The translations under genes were made by a program, and so were the position numbers. Shown here piece by piece: positions 1 to 5,091 of a stretch of DNA of 5,091 bases. Source of the DNA: Gammaproteobacteria bacterium (GTDB lineage Bacteria > Pseudomonadota > Gammaproteobacteria > Steroidobacterales > Steroidobacteraceae); the NCBI GenBank assembly GCA_030040235.1, contig JASHUC010000237.1, positions 1 to 5,091 of the forward strand, in the 5' to 3' direction. The notes under the pieces were generated by a model, which had not been told where the DNA came from, ran no database searches, and worked only from the letters and a program-made list of their open reading frames with translations. The stretch's first letter is position 1, and every line of letters begins with the position of its first letter.

Positions 1-474
1 CGCCCGGCGCCACGCGTCCAGGTCATCGGGGTCGACCCACGTCAGCTCGACGCTCATCTTGCGCAGCACGTGTTTGAACTGATTGACCGTTCCGCCGTAG
101 AGCGAGGCCGAGGAGACGACATGATCGCCTGGCGCAAGCAGCGTGAACAGCGCGCCGGCCTGGGCCGCCAGCCCGCTTGCGAATGCCACGGCGCCGCATC
201 CCCCCTCGAGGCTCGCGATGCGCTCCTCGAATGCGGCCACCGTCGGGTTCACGATCCGGGTATACGTGTTGCCGTACTCCTGGAGATTGAAGTACGCAGC
301 GGCCGCCGCAGGATCCTCAAAGACGTAACTCGTCGTTTGAAAAATCGGAACCGCGCGCGCACCGGTATTCGGATCCGGGCGCTGACCAGCGTGAACCTGC
401 CGAGTTTCGAAGCCGAAATTACGAGACTTTTCCACGGACGCTGCCCCCGATGGCGCGATGAAGTGCCGGATCAT
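1..474 (-). CDS. metY: O-acetylhomoserine sulfhydrylase (MetY), N-terminal part, cut by window edge
   Basis: Reading the minus strand from the ATG at 474 gives 158 residues without a stop to the window edge. The family is the PLP-dependent Cys/Met metabolism enzymes (fold type I). Its MetY members make homocysteine from O-acetylhomoserine and sulfide in the cytoplasm. Visible signatures are the start region FETRQVHAGQRPDPNTGARA (residues 22-41), PIFQTTSYVF (43-52), the phosphate-contacting YGNTYTRIVNPT (67-78), the glycine-rich ASGLAAQ (99-105) and SLYGGT (124-129), whose Tyr normally stacks on the PLP ring. The catalytic lysine lies beyond the edge. About 270 residues are missing from a usual length near 430. 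The ATG is preceded by AGGAG on the minus strand (plus 478-482) with a tight 3-base spacer. A GTG at codon 14 is the alternative start. MetY rather than MetZ or cystathionine gamma-synthase is chosen from the N-terminal motif pattern. Confidence 0.93.
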   Translation of the reverse strand, partial: MIRHFIAPSGAASVEKSRNFGFETRQVHAGQRPDPNTGARAVPIFQTTSYVFEDPAAAAAYFNLQEYGNTYTRIVNPTVAAFEERIASLEGGCGAVAFASGLAAQAGALFTLLAPGDHVVSSASLYGGTVNQFKHVLRKMSVELTWVDPDDLDAWRRA

Positions 475-502
475 AGGCTCCTGCTGCGGCGGCTCCTATC
501 GT

Positions 503-1057
503 ATGACATCGCTGCCTGTAACCGATAAGTCACCGCAGCCGGTGCTGCTGGCCGCGAGGGAGGCATTGAAGCGCGCCCCTGAAGCCGCACTGTTCACGTG
601 GCGCGCGTCCTGCAAGTGGCAGAACGGTACCCACGCCCGCTCGACGGTGCGGGGATTCCGCGGACTCGGAGAAGAGAAGCTGCACAAGACCGAATTCTCA
701 TTCGAAACCGATCATCCCGAGGTCTTTGCGGCGGAAGATCTCGGCGCCACGCCCGTTGAGCTGGTCCTCGTGGGCCTCGCGAGCTGTCTCACGGCGGGCG
801 TCGCCGCGGTCGCCCAGAACCGCGGCATACAGCTGCGCTCGGTGGAGGCGAAGCTCGAAGGCAAGATGAACATTTACGGCATCCTCGGCGTCGACAGCGA
901 CGTGCGCAACGGCTACGAGGACATCAAGGTCAGGTTTCATATCGACGCCGATGCATCGAAGAAGGAAATCGAGGCGCTCGTCGCGCAGTCGCAAAAGCGC
1001 TCGGCCGTGTACGACATCGTCACCAATCCGACTAGTGTCACCGTCGAGGTGGCCTAG
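503..1057 (+). CDS. OsmC-family redox protein with a single active-site cysteine
   Basis: This encodes a 184-residue cytoplasmic protein of the OsmC/Ohr superfamily, whose classical members reduce organic hydroperoxides with two cysteines. The core is visible: FTWRASCKWQNGTHARSTV (31-49), the GATPVELVLVGLASCLTAGV segment (81-100) with the peroxidatic-type Cys95 on the central helix, and the C-terminal strand VTNPTSVTVEVA. At the place of the second cysteine the sequence reads KRSAVYDIV, so Ser167 stands where Ohr/OsmC have Cys. From memory, this serine version is common in one OsmC subfamily, so the enzyme may not be a two-Cys peroxidase. The ATG at 503 is chosen because it matches the length of related proteins and avoids overlap with the divergent metY. 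An upstream in-frame ATG at 458 would add 15 residues inside metY. No clear ribosome site precedes 503. A stem-loop follows the stop. Confidence 0.9.
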   Translation: MTSLPVTDKSPQPVLLAAREALKRAPEAALFTWRASCKWQNGTHARSTVRGFRGLGEEKLHKTEFSFETDHPEVFAAEDLGATPVELVLVGLASCLTAGVAAVAQNRGIQLRSVEAKLEGKMNIYGILGVDSDVRNGYEDIKVRFHIDADASKKEIEALVAQSQKRSAVYDIVTNPTSVTVEVA

Positions 1058-1058
1058 C

Positions 1059-1088
1059 CGAGCCCCGGGCACCCTGGGACGGGGCTCG
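1059..1088 (+). other. Stem-loop just after the OsmC stop, possible weak terminator
   Basis: CGAGCCCC at 1059-1066 pairs perfectly with GGGGCTCG at 1081-1088 (8 bp, GC-rich, 14-base loop). It begins one base after the TAG at 1055-1057. No run of T follows, so it is not a canonical intrinsic terminator. It could slow 3' decay or give partial termination before the composite frame downstream. Confidence 0.4.
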
Positions 1089-1090
1089 CC

Positions 1091-1231
1091 ATCGAGCGCA
1101 TCACAACGATCGTCATCGGCGCGGGTCACGCGGGACTCGCCGTCAGCCGGGCTCTTGCCGAGCGTTCTATCGAGCATCTCGTGCTCGAGCGGGGCGAAGT
1201 CGCGAACTCATGGCGGCGCGAGCGCTGGGAT
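1091..1231 (+). pseudogene. 5' fragment of a flavin-containing monooxygenase-like gene
   Basis: Translation from 1091 gives a typical N-terminal FAD-binding Rossmann unit. The strand and glycine loop TTIVIGAGHAGLAVSRAL carries GxGxxG at 1118-1135. It is followed by HLVLERGEVANSWRRERWD, where the Glu ending the second strand normally binds the FAD ribose and the SWRRERWD stretch is characteristic of CzcO-like flavoprotein monooxygenases. After RWD (1231) the similarity stops: the expected continuation of the flavoprotein is absent and the frame enters a TlpA-like protein. Only about 47 of the usual several hundred residues remain, too few for a functional oxidoreductase. From the OsmC stop to 1181 the frame has no ATG, GTG or TTG. 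It could begin only at a rare codon such as ATC at 1091, or it has lost its start. It is therefore interpreted as a gene remnant. Confidence 0.75.
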
Positions 1232-2248
1232 TACAGCCTCAAATACGGCTTCCACGCCGTGCGGCACGTGGATTCCGATCCGCCTGCGCGGCAGGATGTG
1301 CCTGCCATCGCGGGCTCATGGGTCATCCCGCTCGATACGCCCTCTTCAAAAGGCGAGAGAGCTTTTCGGTTCGTGGTACAGCAGAACGGACCGGAGGCCG
1401 CCGCATCGATCCTGCGTATCGACGGCGACACGGGCGCTTACAGCGGCTCGTACCGCGATGGCAAATGGGTGCTCAGCCATTTCGACGGACATCGCCCCGG
1501 CGTCATCGAGATCAGGGCGAACGCTGATGGTACTCTACAGGTCATCGCCCACAACGAGGCGCTCGTTCACGCCCTTCAGGGCAATGACAGCAAGAACTAC
1601 ACGGACGACCGCTACGGCGACCTCGCCCCGAGATATATCGCATATCGTCCCGATGTGGCCCGCGCCAAGGGTCTCCCGGAGCCGGATGGTTTCCTGACCC
1701 ACACGACCATGCGTGATCCGCGAGAGAAGTTCACGTTCAACTTTCCCGACGCGAATGGAAAGCTCGTCTCCAATGACGATCCGCGCTTCAAGGGGAAGGT
1801 CGTTTTGGCCATTGTGACGGGCACGTGGTGCCCGAATTGCCACGACGAGGCACAGTATCTCGTGCAGCTCGACAAGAAGTACCGCAACAAGGGACTTGCG
1901 ATCGTCGCCCTGGACTTCGAGGAGCCCGAACAGCAGGGAAGTCTCGCGCGGGAGCGTGCGTTCGTGAAACAGTATGACGTGAAGTACACCTATCTCATCG
2001 CCGGAGCACCCGCCGAGATGTGGGAGAAAGTGCCGCAGCTCAAGAACCTCAACACTTGGCCGACCACGGTCTTTATCGGACGGGACGGCAAGGTGAAGGC
2101 AGTGCATTCCGGGTTCGCCTCGCCCGCGAGCGGCGTCTTCAACGCTGAGCTCAAGCGGGAGTTCACTTCGAAGATCGAACAGCTCCTCGCAGAGAAGACG
2201 CCTGTGCAGACAGCTTCGGCGGGCGTAGCCCACAGCCCGGGAGCCTGA
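1181..2248 (+). CDS. TlpA-like thioredoxin-fold protein, N-terminally truncated and fused to a flavoprotein fragment
   Basis: From the first canonical start (GTG 1181) this frame gives 355 residues. Residues 1-17 belong to the flavoprotein fragment. From about residue 18 (YSLKYGFHAVRH) it resembles the interior of periplasmic TlpA/redoxin-type proteins: a beta-rich domain (about 42-125, starting PAIAGSWVIPLDTP), a linker with ARAKGLPEP (160-168), then a thioredoxin fold from about 184. The active site is TWCPNC (Cys217, Cys220), and the conserved cis-proline is in NTWPTTVFIGRDG (Pro294). Such proteins exchange thiols and disulfides in the periplasm, for example in cytochrome maturation or with membrane partners. 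Here the signal peptide and part of the first beta-domain are missing, so the product, if made, would stay in the cytoplasm. The thioredoxin part shows no stops or frameshifts, suggesting a recent event, a still useful product or an assembly join. No good ribosome site is seen before 1181. Confidence 0.8.
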   Translation: MLERGEVANSWRRERWDYSLKYGFHAVRHVDSDPPARQDVPAIAGSWVIPLDTPSSKGERAFRFVVQQNGPEAAASILRIDGDTGAYSGSYRDGKWVLSHFDGHRPGVIEIRANADGTLQVIAHNEALVHALQGNDSKNYTDDRYGDLAPRYIAYRPDVARAKGLPEPDGFLTHTTMRDPREKFTFNFPDANGKLVSNDDPRFKGKVVLAIVTGTWCPNCHDEAQYLVQLDKKYRNKGLAIVALDFEEPEQQGSLARERAFVKQYDVKYTYLIAGAPAEMWEKVPQLKNLNTWPTTVFIGRDGKVKAVHSGFASPASGVFNAELKREFTSKIEQLLAEKTPVQTASAGVAHSPGA

Positions 2249-2285
2249 CGCGGCGCCTCGGTTGCGGCATCCGCCTCGGCCTCGA

Positions 2286-2335
2286 GAGGCTCCTGAGTGA
2301 TGCGACTCGCATCCAACCCAGTGAGGAGGCTCCTG
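2286..2335. repeat. Short direct repeat GAGGCTCCTG flanking a hairpin
   Basis: The 10-mer GAGGCTCCTG occurs at 2286-2295 and 2326-2335, exactly 40 bases apart. Between the copies lies a perfect 6-bp hairpin with a 3-base loop, GATGCG (2299-2304) and CGCATC (2308-2313). The inner 9-mer AGGCTCCTG also occurs at 475-483, over the metY ribosome site. No T-run follows the hairpin, so it is not a standard terminator for the gene ending at 2248, although it lies where one would be expected. Confidence 0.4.
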
Positions 2336-2593
2336 GTGCTGTTCCGTCTCGTGCGGATCGGAGTCCAAGTCTCGGGGTTGCTCGAAGACGCCTGACTGTG
2401 GCGCAGGCTCAGAAACTCGTTCGCGGCGAGTGGGTGCGTGGCTCAGCTGGACGGTGTTTCGGCCGGACAGAGAAATTATCGTGAATAGTCAGCGGCTTGC
2501 GAGAGTGGGGGTGACCTCCTTCAAAGCTCTGCTGCAATCGCTGGCTGGCGCGCTCTTGCGGGCGCTGCGCCGGGGCTCGTAGACTTCCCGTTA

Positions 2594-2622
2594 CAGGAGA
2601 TGGCATTCCTCCTGCAAATGCC
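2594..2622 (+). other. Two interleaved 6-bp stems (pseudoknot or alternative hairpins)
   Basis: CAGGAG (2594-2599) is complementary to CTCCTG (2609-2614), and GGCATT (2602-2607) is complementary to AATGCC (2617-2622). The arms alternate, so in RNA the stems would either form a compact H-type pseudoknot or exclude each other as two alternative hairpins. The connecting loops are very short (2, 1 and 2 bases), so alternation is easier to form than a true pseudoknot. An 11-codon open frame (2600-2635, MAFLLQMPCRG) overlaps the stems, but its AGGAG touches the ATG, which is too close for normal initiation. Confidence 0.35.
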
Positions 2623-2636
2623 GTGTCGCGGCTAAT

Positions 2637-2678
2637 GATGCCTACGCTGGAGGTTGTTCTTCTGAGGCGTAGGGCATC
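2637..2678 (+). other. 11-bp stem-loop upstream of the AAA+ gene
   Basis: GATGCCTACGC (2637-2647) pairs with GCGTAGGGCATC (2667-2678), giving 11 base pairs with one bulged base and a 19-base loop. It starts directly after the small interleaved stems and ends 103 bases before the AAA+ start codon. No T-run follows. It could be a leader structure, an operator with dyad symmetry or a transcript-end stabiliser; the sequence alone does not decide. Confidence 0.5.
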
Positions 2679-2768
2679 TGATGATCAGCGTTTCTTCGTG
2701 TGACAGAGCCGCCGGCACTGTCTGCGGCTGCAGCTCCTGCTCCTCTCCCGAGTGCTGCCGTCCGCATC

Positions 2769-2774
2769 GGAAGG
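2769..2774 (+). promoter_or_regulatory. Ribosome binding site for the AAA+ gene
   Basis: GGAAGG sits 7 bases before the ATG at 2782. This selects 2782 over the in-frame GTG at 2752, which has no comparable site and would add ten residues of low-similarity sequence. Confidence 0.65.
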
Positions 2775-2781
2775 CCGGGCG

Positions 2782-3714
2782 ATGGACGTAATTGCGGAGC
2801 GCGTCGAATTGCCGGATCGCAAGCTCGCTGCTTGCTGGCGAGCCGTCAAGATCGACTCCGCCGTCCGCGAACGGCTTCTCGCGCAGGCGGTGCTTGCCTT
2901 CACCGTGCGCCAGAGACTGCCATTCGAGATTGCTCCGATTCACGGACTTATCGTGCTCTTCGGTCCGCCCGGTACCGGCAAGACGACGCTGGCCCGGGGT
3001 CTCGCGAATGAGATCGCCCAGGCTCTGGTGCCTCCACAAGCCACCCTCGTGGCGATCGACCCACATGCGCTCGCGAGCCTTGCGCCCGGGCAAACTCAGA
3101 AGGAGATCACGAAAGTCTTTCAGGAGACGATTCCTGGACTCGCGGCGGCAGGCCCAGTGATTGTTCTGCTCGACGAAGTCGACACCTTGGTCACCGATCG
3201 CCACCACCTCAGTCTCGATGTAAACCCCATCGACATGCATCGGGCGACGGATGCTGCGCTGGTGGGCCTCGACCGCTTGTGCCGAAGTCATTCCAACGTG
3301 CTGTTGGTGGCGACGACGAACTTTCCGCAAGCGCTCGATACGGCGCTCATCTCCCGCGCCGATCTCATCGAGGAGATCGGACTTCCCGACATGGAAGCAC
3401 GCAAGCAGATCATCGTCGAGATGCTGGTTCACCTTGCGCGCCACTGGCCGGGGCTTACGGCGCTCGAGAAAGAGGCGGCTTTCTTTGCCACGGCATCGAA
3501 AGGGATCGACGGCCGGCGGTTGCGCAAGGCGTTCATGGCCGCGATCGCCTCGAGCATCGAGACCGCGCGCGATCCCAATAAGCTCACCGGTGCGCACATC
3601 GTTACGGTTCTGCAGTCGATGCGCCGAGATCTGCAATCAGAGTACGAGGAGCGGCGGCGGTTCGAAGCGAAGTGGGGTCGCCGTCTACCCACGAGTAGTG
3701 ATCCGGCGACATGA
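2782..3714 (+). CDS. Pch2/TRIP13-like AAA+ ATPase (orphan Cap6-like remodeler)
   Basis: This encodes a 310-residue AAA+ ATPase. Visible motifs are Walker A GPPGTGKT (61-68), Walker B VIVLLDEVD (126-134; Asp131, Glu132), sensor 1 LLVATTN (174-180), an arginine in the motif SRAD (Arg192), and a sensor-2 helix SKGIDGRRLRKA (239-250). The DEVDTLVTDR stretch followed by a long insert with NPIDMHRATDAALVGLDRL, then SNVLLVATTN, ISRADLIEEIGLP and GIDGRRLRKA, closely parallels TRIP13 (DEVESL, SNVVILTTSN, DRADIKQYIGPP, GLSGRVLRK, from memory). Pch2/TRIP13 enzymes are hexamers that unfold the N-terminus of HORMA-domain proteins. Bacterial Cap6 does this to Cap7 HORMA in CBASS, switching off the cyclic nucleotide synthase. 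The length fits the compact bacterial type. The N-terminal 45 residues are a helical lead-in rather than a large extra domain, and the C-terminal 30 residues are strongly charged. No HORMA, synthase or effector gene lies beside it. Its client is unknown. Confidence 0.85.
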   Translation: MDVIAERVELPDRKLAACWRAVKIDSAVRERLLAQAVLAFTVRQRLPFEIAPIHGLIVLFGPPGTGKTTLARGLANEIAQALVPPQATLVAIDPHALASLAPGQTQKEITKVFQETIPGLAAAGPVIVLLDEVDTLVTDRHHLSLDVNPIDMHRATDAALVGLDRLCRSHSNVLLVATTNFPQALDTALISRADLIEEIGLPDMEARKQIIVEMLVHLARHWPGLTALEKEAAFFATASKGIDGRRLRKAFMAAIASSIETARDPNKLTGAHIVTVLQSMRRDLQSEYEERRRFEAKWGRRLPTSSDPAT

Positions 3715-3745
3715 CGCGGCGGTGGGAGTCTTGTCGGTCCTCGAA

Positions 3746-3774
3746 TTGACCGCATCCGTTCCCAGGTCAATAAT
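3746..3774 (+). promoter_or_regulatory. Sigma70-type promoter of the oxidase operon
   Basis: TTGACC (3746-3751) and AATAAT (3769-3774) each match the -35 and -10 consensus in five of six positions, with the ideal 17-base spacer. Transcription would begin near 3781, giving a leader of about 28 bases before the GTG at 3809. The -10 box covers the in-frame ATG at 3773, so that codon could not be the start on this transcript. Confidence 0.65.
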
Positions 3775-3796
3775 GCATCCACGATACATGTTTCGA

Positions 3797-3803
3797 GGGG
3801 GAG
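3797..3803 (+). promoter_or_regulatory. Ribosome binding site for oxidase subunit II
   Basis: GGGGGAG lies 5 bases before the GTG at 3809. Together with the upstream promoter it favours GTG 3809 over the in-frame ATGs at 3773 and 3788. Confidence 0.65.
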
Positions 3804-3808
3804 CTGCC

Positions 3809-4354
3809 GTGATCCGTCAGGATGAAGTCTGGCTGATCTCGCTCGTCGGGATCGGTCTCGTCGCGCTGGTATTCATCTATGTGATCGCCCTCTCGGGCAA
3901 GCAGGCCGCCGAGCCATCCGCGGTGCAGAAGAGGGCCTACACCGTCCGACGCTGGTGGTTCCTTGCGCTGCTTCTTCTCGGCGTCGGGGTAACCTACGCG
4001 ACGCTGCGGCCATTCCCAATCCCCGAGCAATATACCCAGGCGCAGGGGGCGCAGATCGTCGATGTGGTTGGCCGCCAGTGGCTATGGCTTCTCAGCCGCT
4101 ATCAGGTGACTGCAGGCGTGCCGGTCGAATTCCATGTCACGAGCGCCGACGTGAACCATGGATTTGCGATCTACGGCCCGAACGATCGGATCCTCGTGCA
4201 GACCCAGGCCATGCCAGGCTACACGAACCGGCTGGTGTATACCTTCACCCAGCCGGGTATCTACCGCGTGTTATGTCTTGAGTACTGCGGCCTCTCGCAT
4301 CACGTGATGATGAACCAATTCGAGGTAGTCGCGGCGCCGAGGAGCAAGCCATGA
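3809..4354 (+). CDS. coxB: Heme-copper cytochrome c oxidase subunit II with complete CuA site
   Basis: This encodes a 181-residue membrane protein. Two membrane segments are seen (about 9-29 and 49-66), then a cupredoxin domain facing the periplasm. The dinuclear CuA ligands are complete: His117 in DVNHGF, then CLEYCGLSHHVM giving Cys156, Glu158, Cys160, His164 and Met167. GRQWLWLLSRYQV (88-100) corresponds to the aromatic entry segment that passes electrons from cytochrome c to CuA. The protein is shorter than mitochondrial-type subunit II, has no fused cytochrome c, and precedes subunit I, a size and order resembling ba3-type (B-family) oxidases. Subtype is inferred only. It has its own promoter, and its stop overlaps the start of subunit I (ATGA), so the two are translationally coupled. 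The GTG start is chosen from the ribosome site and promoter position. Confidence 0.92.
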   Translation: MIRQDEVWLISLVGIGLVALVFIYVIALSGKQAAEPSAVQKRAYTVRRWWFLALLLLGVGVTYATLRPFPIPEQYTQAQGAQIVDVVGRQWLWLLSRYQVTAGVPVEFHVTSADVNHGFAIYGPNDRILVQTQAMPGYTNRLVYTFTQPGIYRVLCLEYCGLSHHVMMNQFEVVAAPRSKP

Positions 4355-5091
4355 GTGCGAATGCGCAGCAGAATGCGGCCCTCCCGGATAAGCGGCAAGC
4401 GGGAAGCGCCGTGCCCGTGCACCCGCAGAGCGAAGCTCTGGCAGGCGCCGAGCGGCTGGTGTTCAATCTGTACGTCATATCGTCACTCGTTGTCCTTCTC
4501 CTGATGATGTTGATCGGCCTTGCAATGCGCCTGGGACAAGGCGCGTGGCTCGCAGTACGCCCGGACATCTTCTACGAGCTCATGACCGCCCACGGCGCGG
4601 GCATGGTGGGCACGATCGGACTCGCATCGAGCGCGGTCATGTGGTTCTTTCTGCGCAAGTACGTGCGGCTGCACGTCTCGATGTTCGCCGCCAACTACGG
4701 GTTTTTCATACTTGGCGCGCTCGCAATCCTTGCCGCGGTGTTCCTCGGCGGCTATGCAGGAGGCTGGACGTTTCTCTATCCGCTGCCAGTGCACTCACTC
4801 GATGTCTGGAGCACCAACGCTGCGGCGCTCTTCATGATCGGCTACCTGCTGATCGGGGTCGGGTTCCTGCTGTTCTATCTCGATGCGATGCTCGGCATCA
4901 TCCGTAGGTATGGCAACCTCGGACGCGGACTCGGGCTGCAGTGGCTCTTCGCGGGCGATCTCGACAAGTCGCACCCGCCGACCGTCGTCGCGAGCAGCAT
5001 GGTCGTCATCGTCAACTCCCTGGGCATCCTGGCCGGCGCGGTCGTGCTCGTGATGTGCCTGATCAATGCGTACATTCCGTCCGTCACCCTC
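4351..5091 (+). CDS. coxA: Heme-copper cytochrome c oxidase subunit I, N-terminal part, cut by window edge
   Basis: There are 247 residues to the right edge, about half of a usual subunit I. This subunit carries the low-spin heme and the heme-CuB centre where oxygen is reduced and protons are pumped. Hydrophobic segments lie at about 37-60, 79-100, 113-135, 155-178 and 213-240. FYELMTAHGAGMV (74-86) contains His81, the expected first ligand of the low-spin heme. The CuB histidines and the high-spin heme ligand lie beyond the edge. The stretch GGWTFLYPLP with the following VHS is typical of the B-type or so-called cbb3/ba3-like annotation group. The 35-residue N-terminal tail is hydrophilic and cytoplasmic. 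The gene overlaps the subunit II stop by four bases. The AGGAGCAAGCC stretch just before the ATG gives it a fair ribosome site. Confidence 0.92.
   Translation, partial: MSANAQQNAALPDKRQAGSAVPVHPQSEALAGAERLVFNLYVISSLVVLLLMMLIGLAMRLGQGAWLAVRPDIFYELMTAHGAGMVGTIGLASSAVMWFFLRKYVRLHVSMFAANYGFFILGALAILAAVFLGGYAGGWTFLYPLPVHSLDVWSTNAAALFMIGYLLIGVGFLLFYLDAMLGIIRRYGNLGRGLGLQWLFAGDLDKSHPPTVVASSMVVIVNSLGILAGAVVLVMCLINAYIPSVTL

Larger units (their letters stand above)
2249..2781. other. 533-base stretch with no recognisable gene
   Basis: All six frames were considered. The longest open frames are short, poorly started and resemble no known family. One (2300-2395, plus) would give a 31-residue peptide starting MRLASNPVRRLLVLF and ending LLEDA, with no good ribosome site. 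Another (2481-2579, plus, GTG start) would give 33 residues. Neither is supported as a gene. The stretch holds the direct repeat near 2286-2335, an AT-richer patch at 2471-2490, interleaved small stems at 2594-2622 and a stem-loop at 2637-2678. It is likely the 3' region of the TlpA-like gene plus the leader and promoter region of the AAA+ gene. No strong sigma70 promoter could be picked out by eye. Confidence 0.6.

Noticed and set aside
1535..2368. Minus-strand open frame of 277 codons opposite the TlpA-like gene
   Set aside because: The plus strand carries the WCPNC active site and thioredoxin fold; the antisense product shows no family features.
2300..2395. Possible 31-residue peptide starting MRLASNPVRRLLVLF
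   Set aside because: There is no ribosome site at a proper distance, the start overlaps a hairpin, and nothing is recognisable in the peptide.
2506..2525. GGTGACCTCCTTCA resembles the 3' end of 16S rRNA (anti-Shine-Dalgarno region)
   Set aside because: Only about ten bases match and no further rRNA sequence lies beside it; chance is the simpler explanation.
2249..2781. Search for a HORMA or other CBASS gene upstream of the TRIP13-like gene
   Set aside because: No frame of sufficient length or with HORMA-like sequence is present on either strand.
2632..3636. Long minus-strand open frame of 334 codons opposite the AAA+ gene
   Set aside because: It is antisense to a gene with clear AAA+ motifs, its translation is rich in Arg and His with no recognisable domain, and it arises from GC-rich codon use on the other strand.
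3251..4354. Plus-strand frame of 367 codons ending with oxidase subunit II
   Set aside because: Its first half is an out-of-frame reading of the AAA+ gene. The promoter and ribosome site place the true start at 3809.
1..5091. CRISPR array, tRNA or insertion sequence
   Set aside because: No regularly spaced repeats, cloverleaf-like segments, transposase or paired terminal repeats were found.

Overview
The window is GC-rich and densely coded. The proteins (a sulfhydrylase of methionine synthesis, an OsmC-family redox protein, a TlpA-like thioredoxin-fold protein and a heme-copper oxidase) point to an aerobic Gram-negative bacterium. A soil-type proteobacterium or an acidobacterium would both fit. 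The sequence does not allow a firmer placement.

Layout. Positions 1-474 (minus strand) hold the N-terminal part of an O-acetylhomoserine sulfhydrylase (MetY) that runs off the left edge. Only 28 bases separate it from a divergent OsmC-family gene (503-1057, plus). A stem-loop follows the OsmC stop. Then comes a composite reading frame (about 1058-2248): its first part is the FAD-binding start of a flavin-containing monooxygenase, and it passes in frame into the middle of a TlpA-like thioredoxin-fold protein that has lost its own N-terminus and signal peptide. This looks like a deletion fusion or an assembly join.

Positions 2249-2781 carry no recognisable gene. They hold a short direct repeat, several small hairpins, one pair of interleaved stems and an 11-bp stem-loop. 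Positions 2782-3714 encode a 310-residue AAA+ ATPase with the signature motifs of the Pch2/TRIP13 family, whose usual clients are HORMA-domain proteins. Its bacterial relatives include the regulator Cap6 of some CBASS anti-phage systems. No HORMA, nucleotidyltransferase or effector gene lies within the window, so here it is an orphan.

A strong sigma70-type promoter (3746-3774) then starts a separate operon. This encodes a heme-copper oxidase subunit II with a complete CuA site (3809-4354) and, overlapping by four bases, subunit I (4351 to the right edge). Together they form the terminal oxidase of aerobic respiration. The promoter argues that the oxidase genes can be expressed independently of the AAA+ gene.

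The two items most worth following up are the orphan TRIP13-like ATPase with its structured upstream region, and the flavoprotein-TlpA composite frame.
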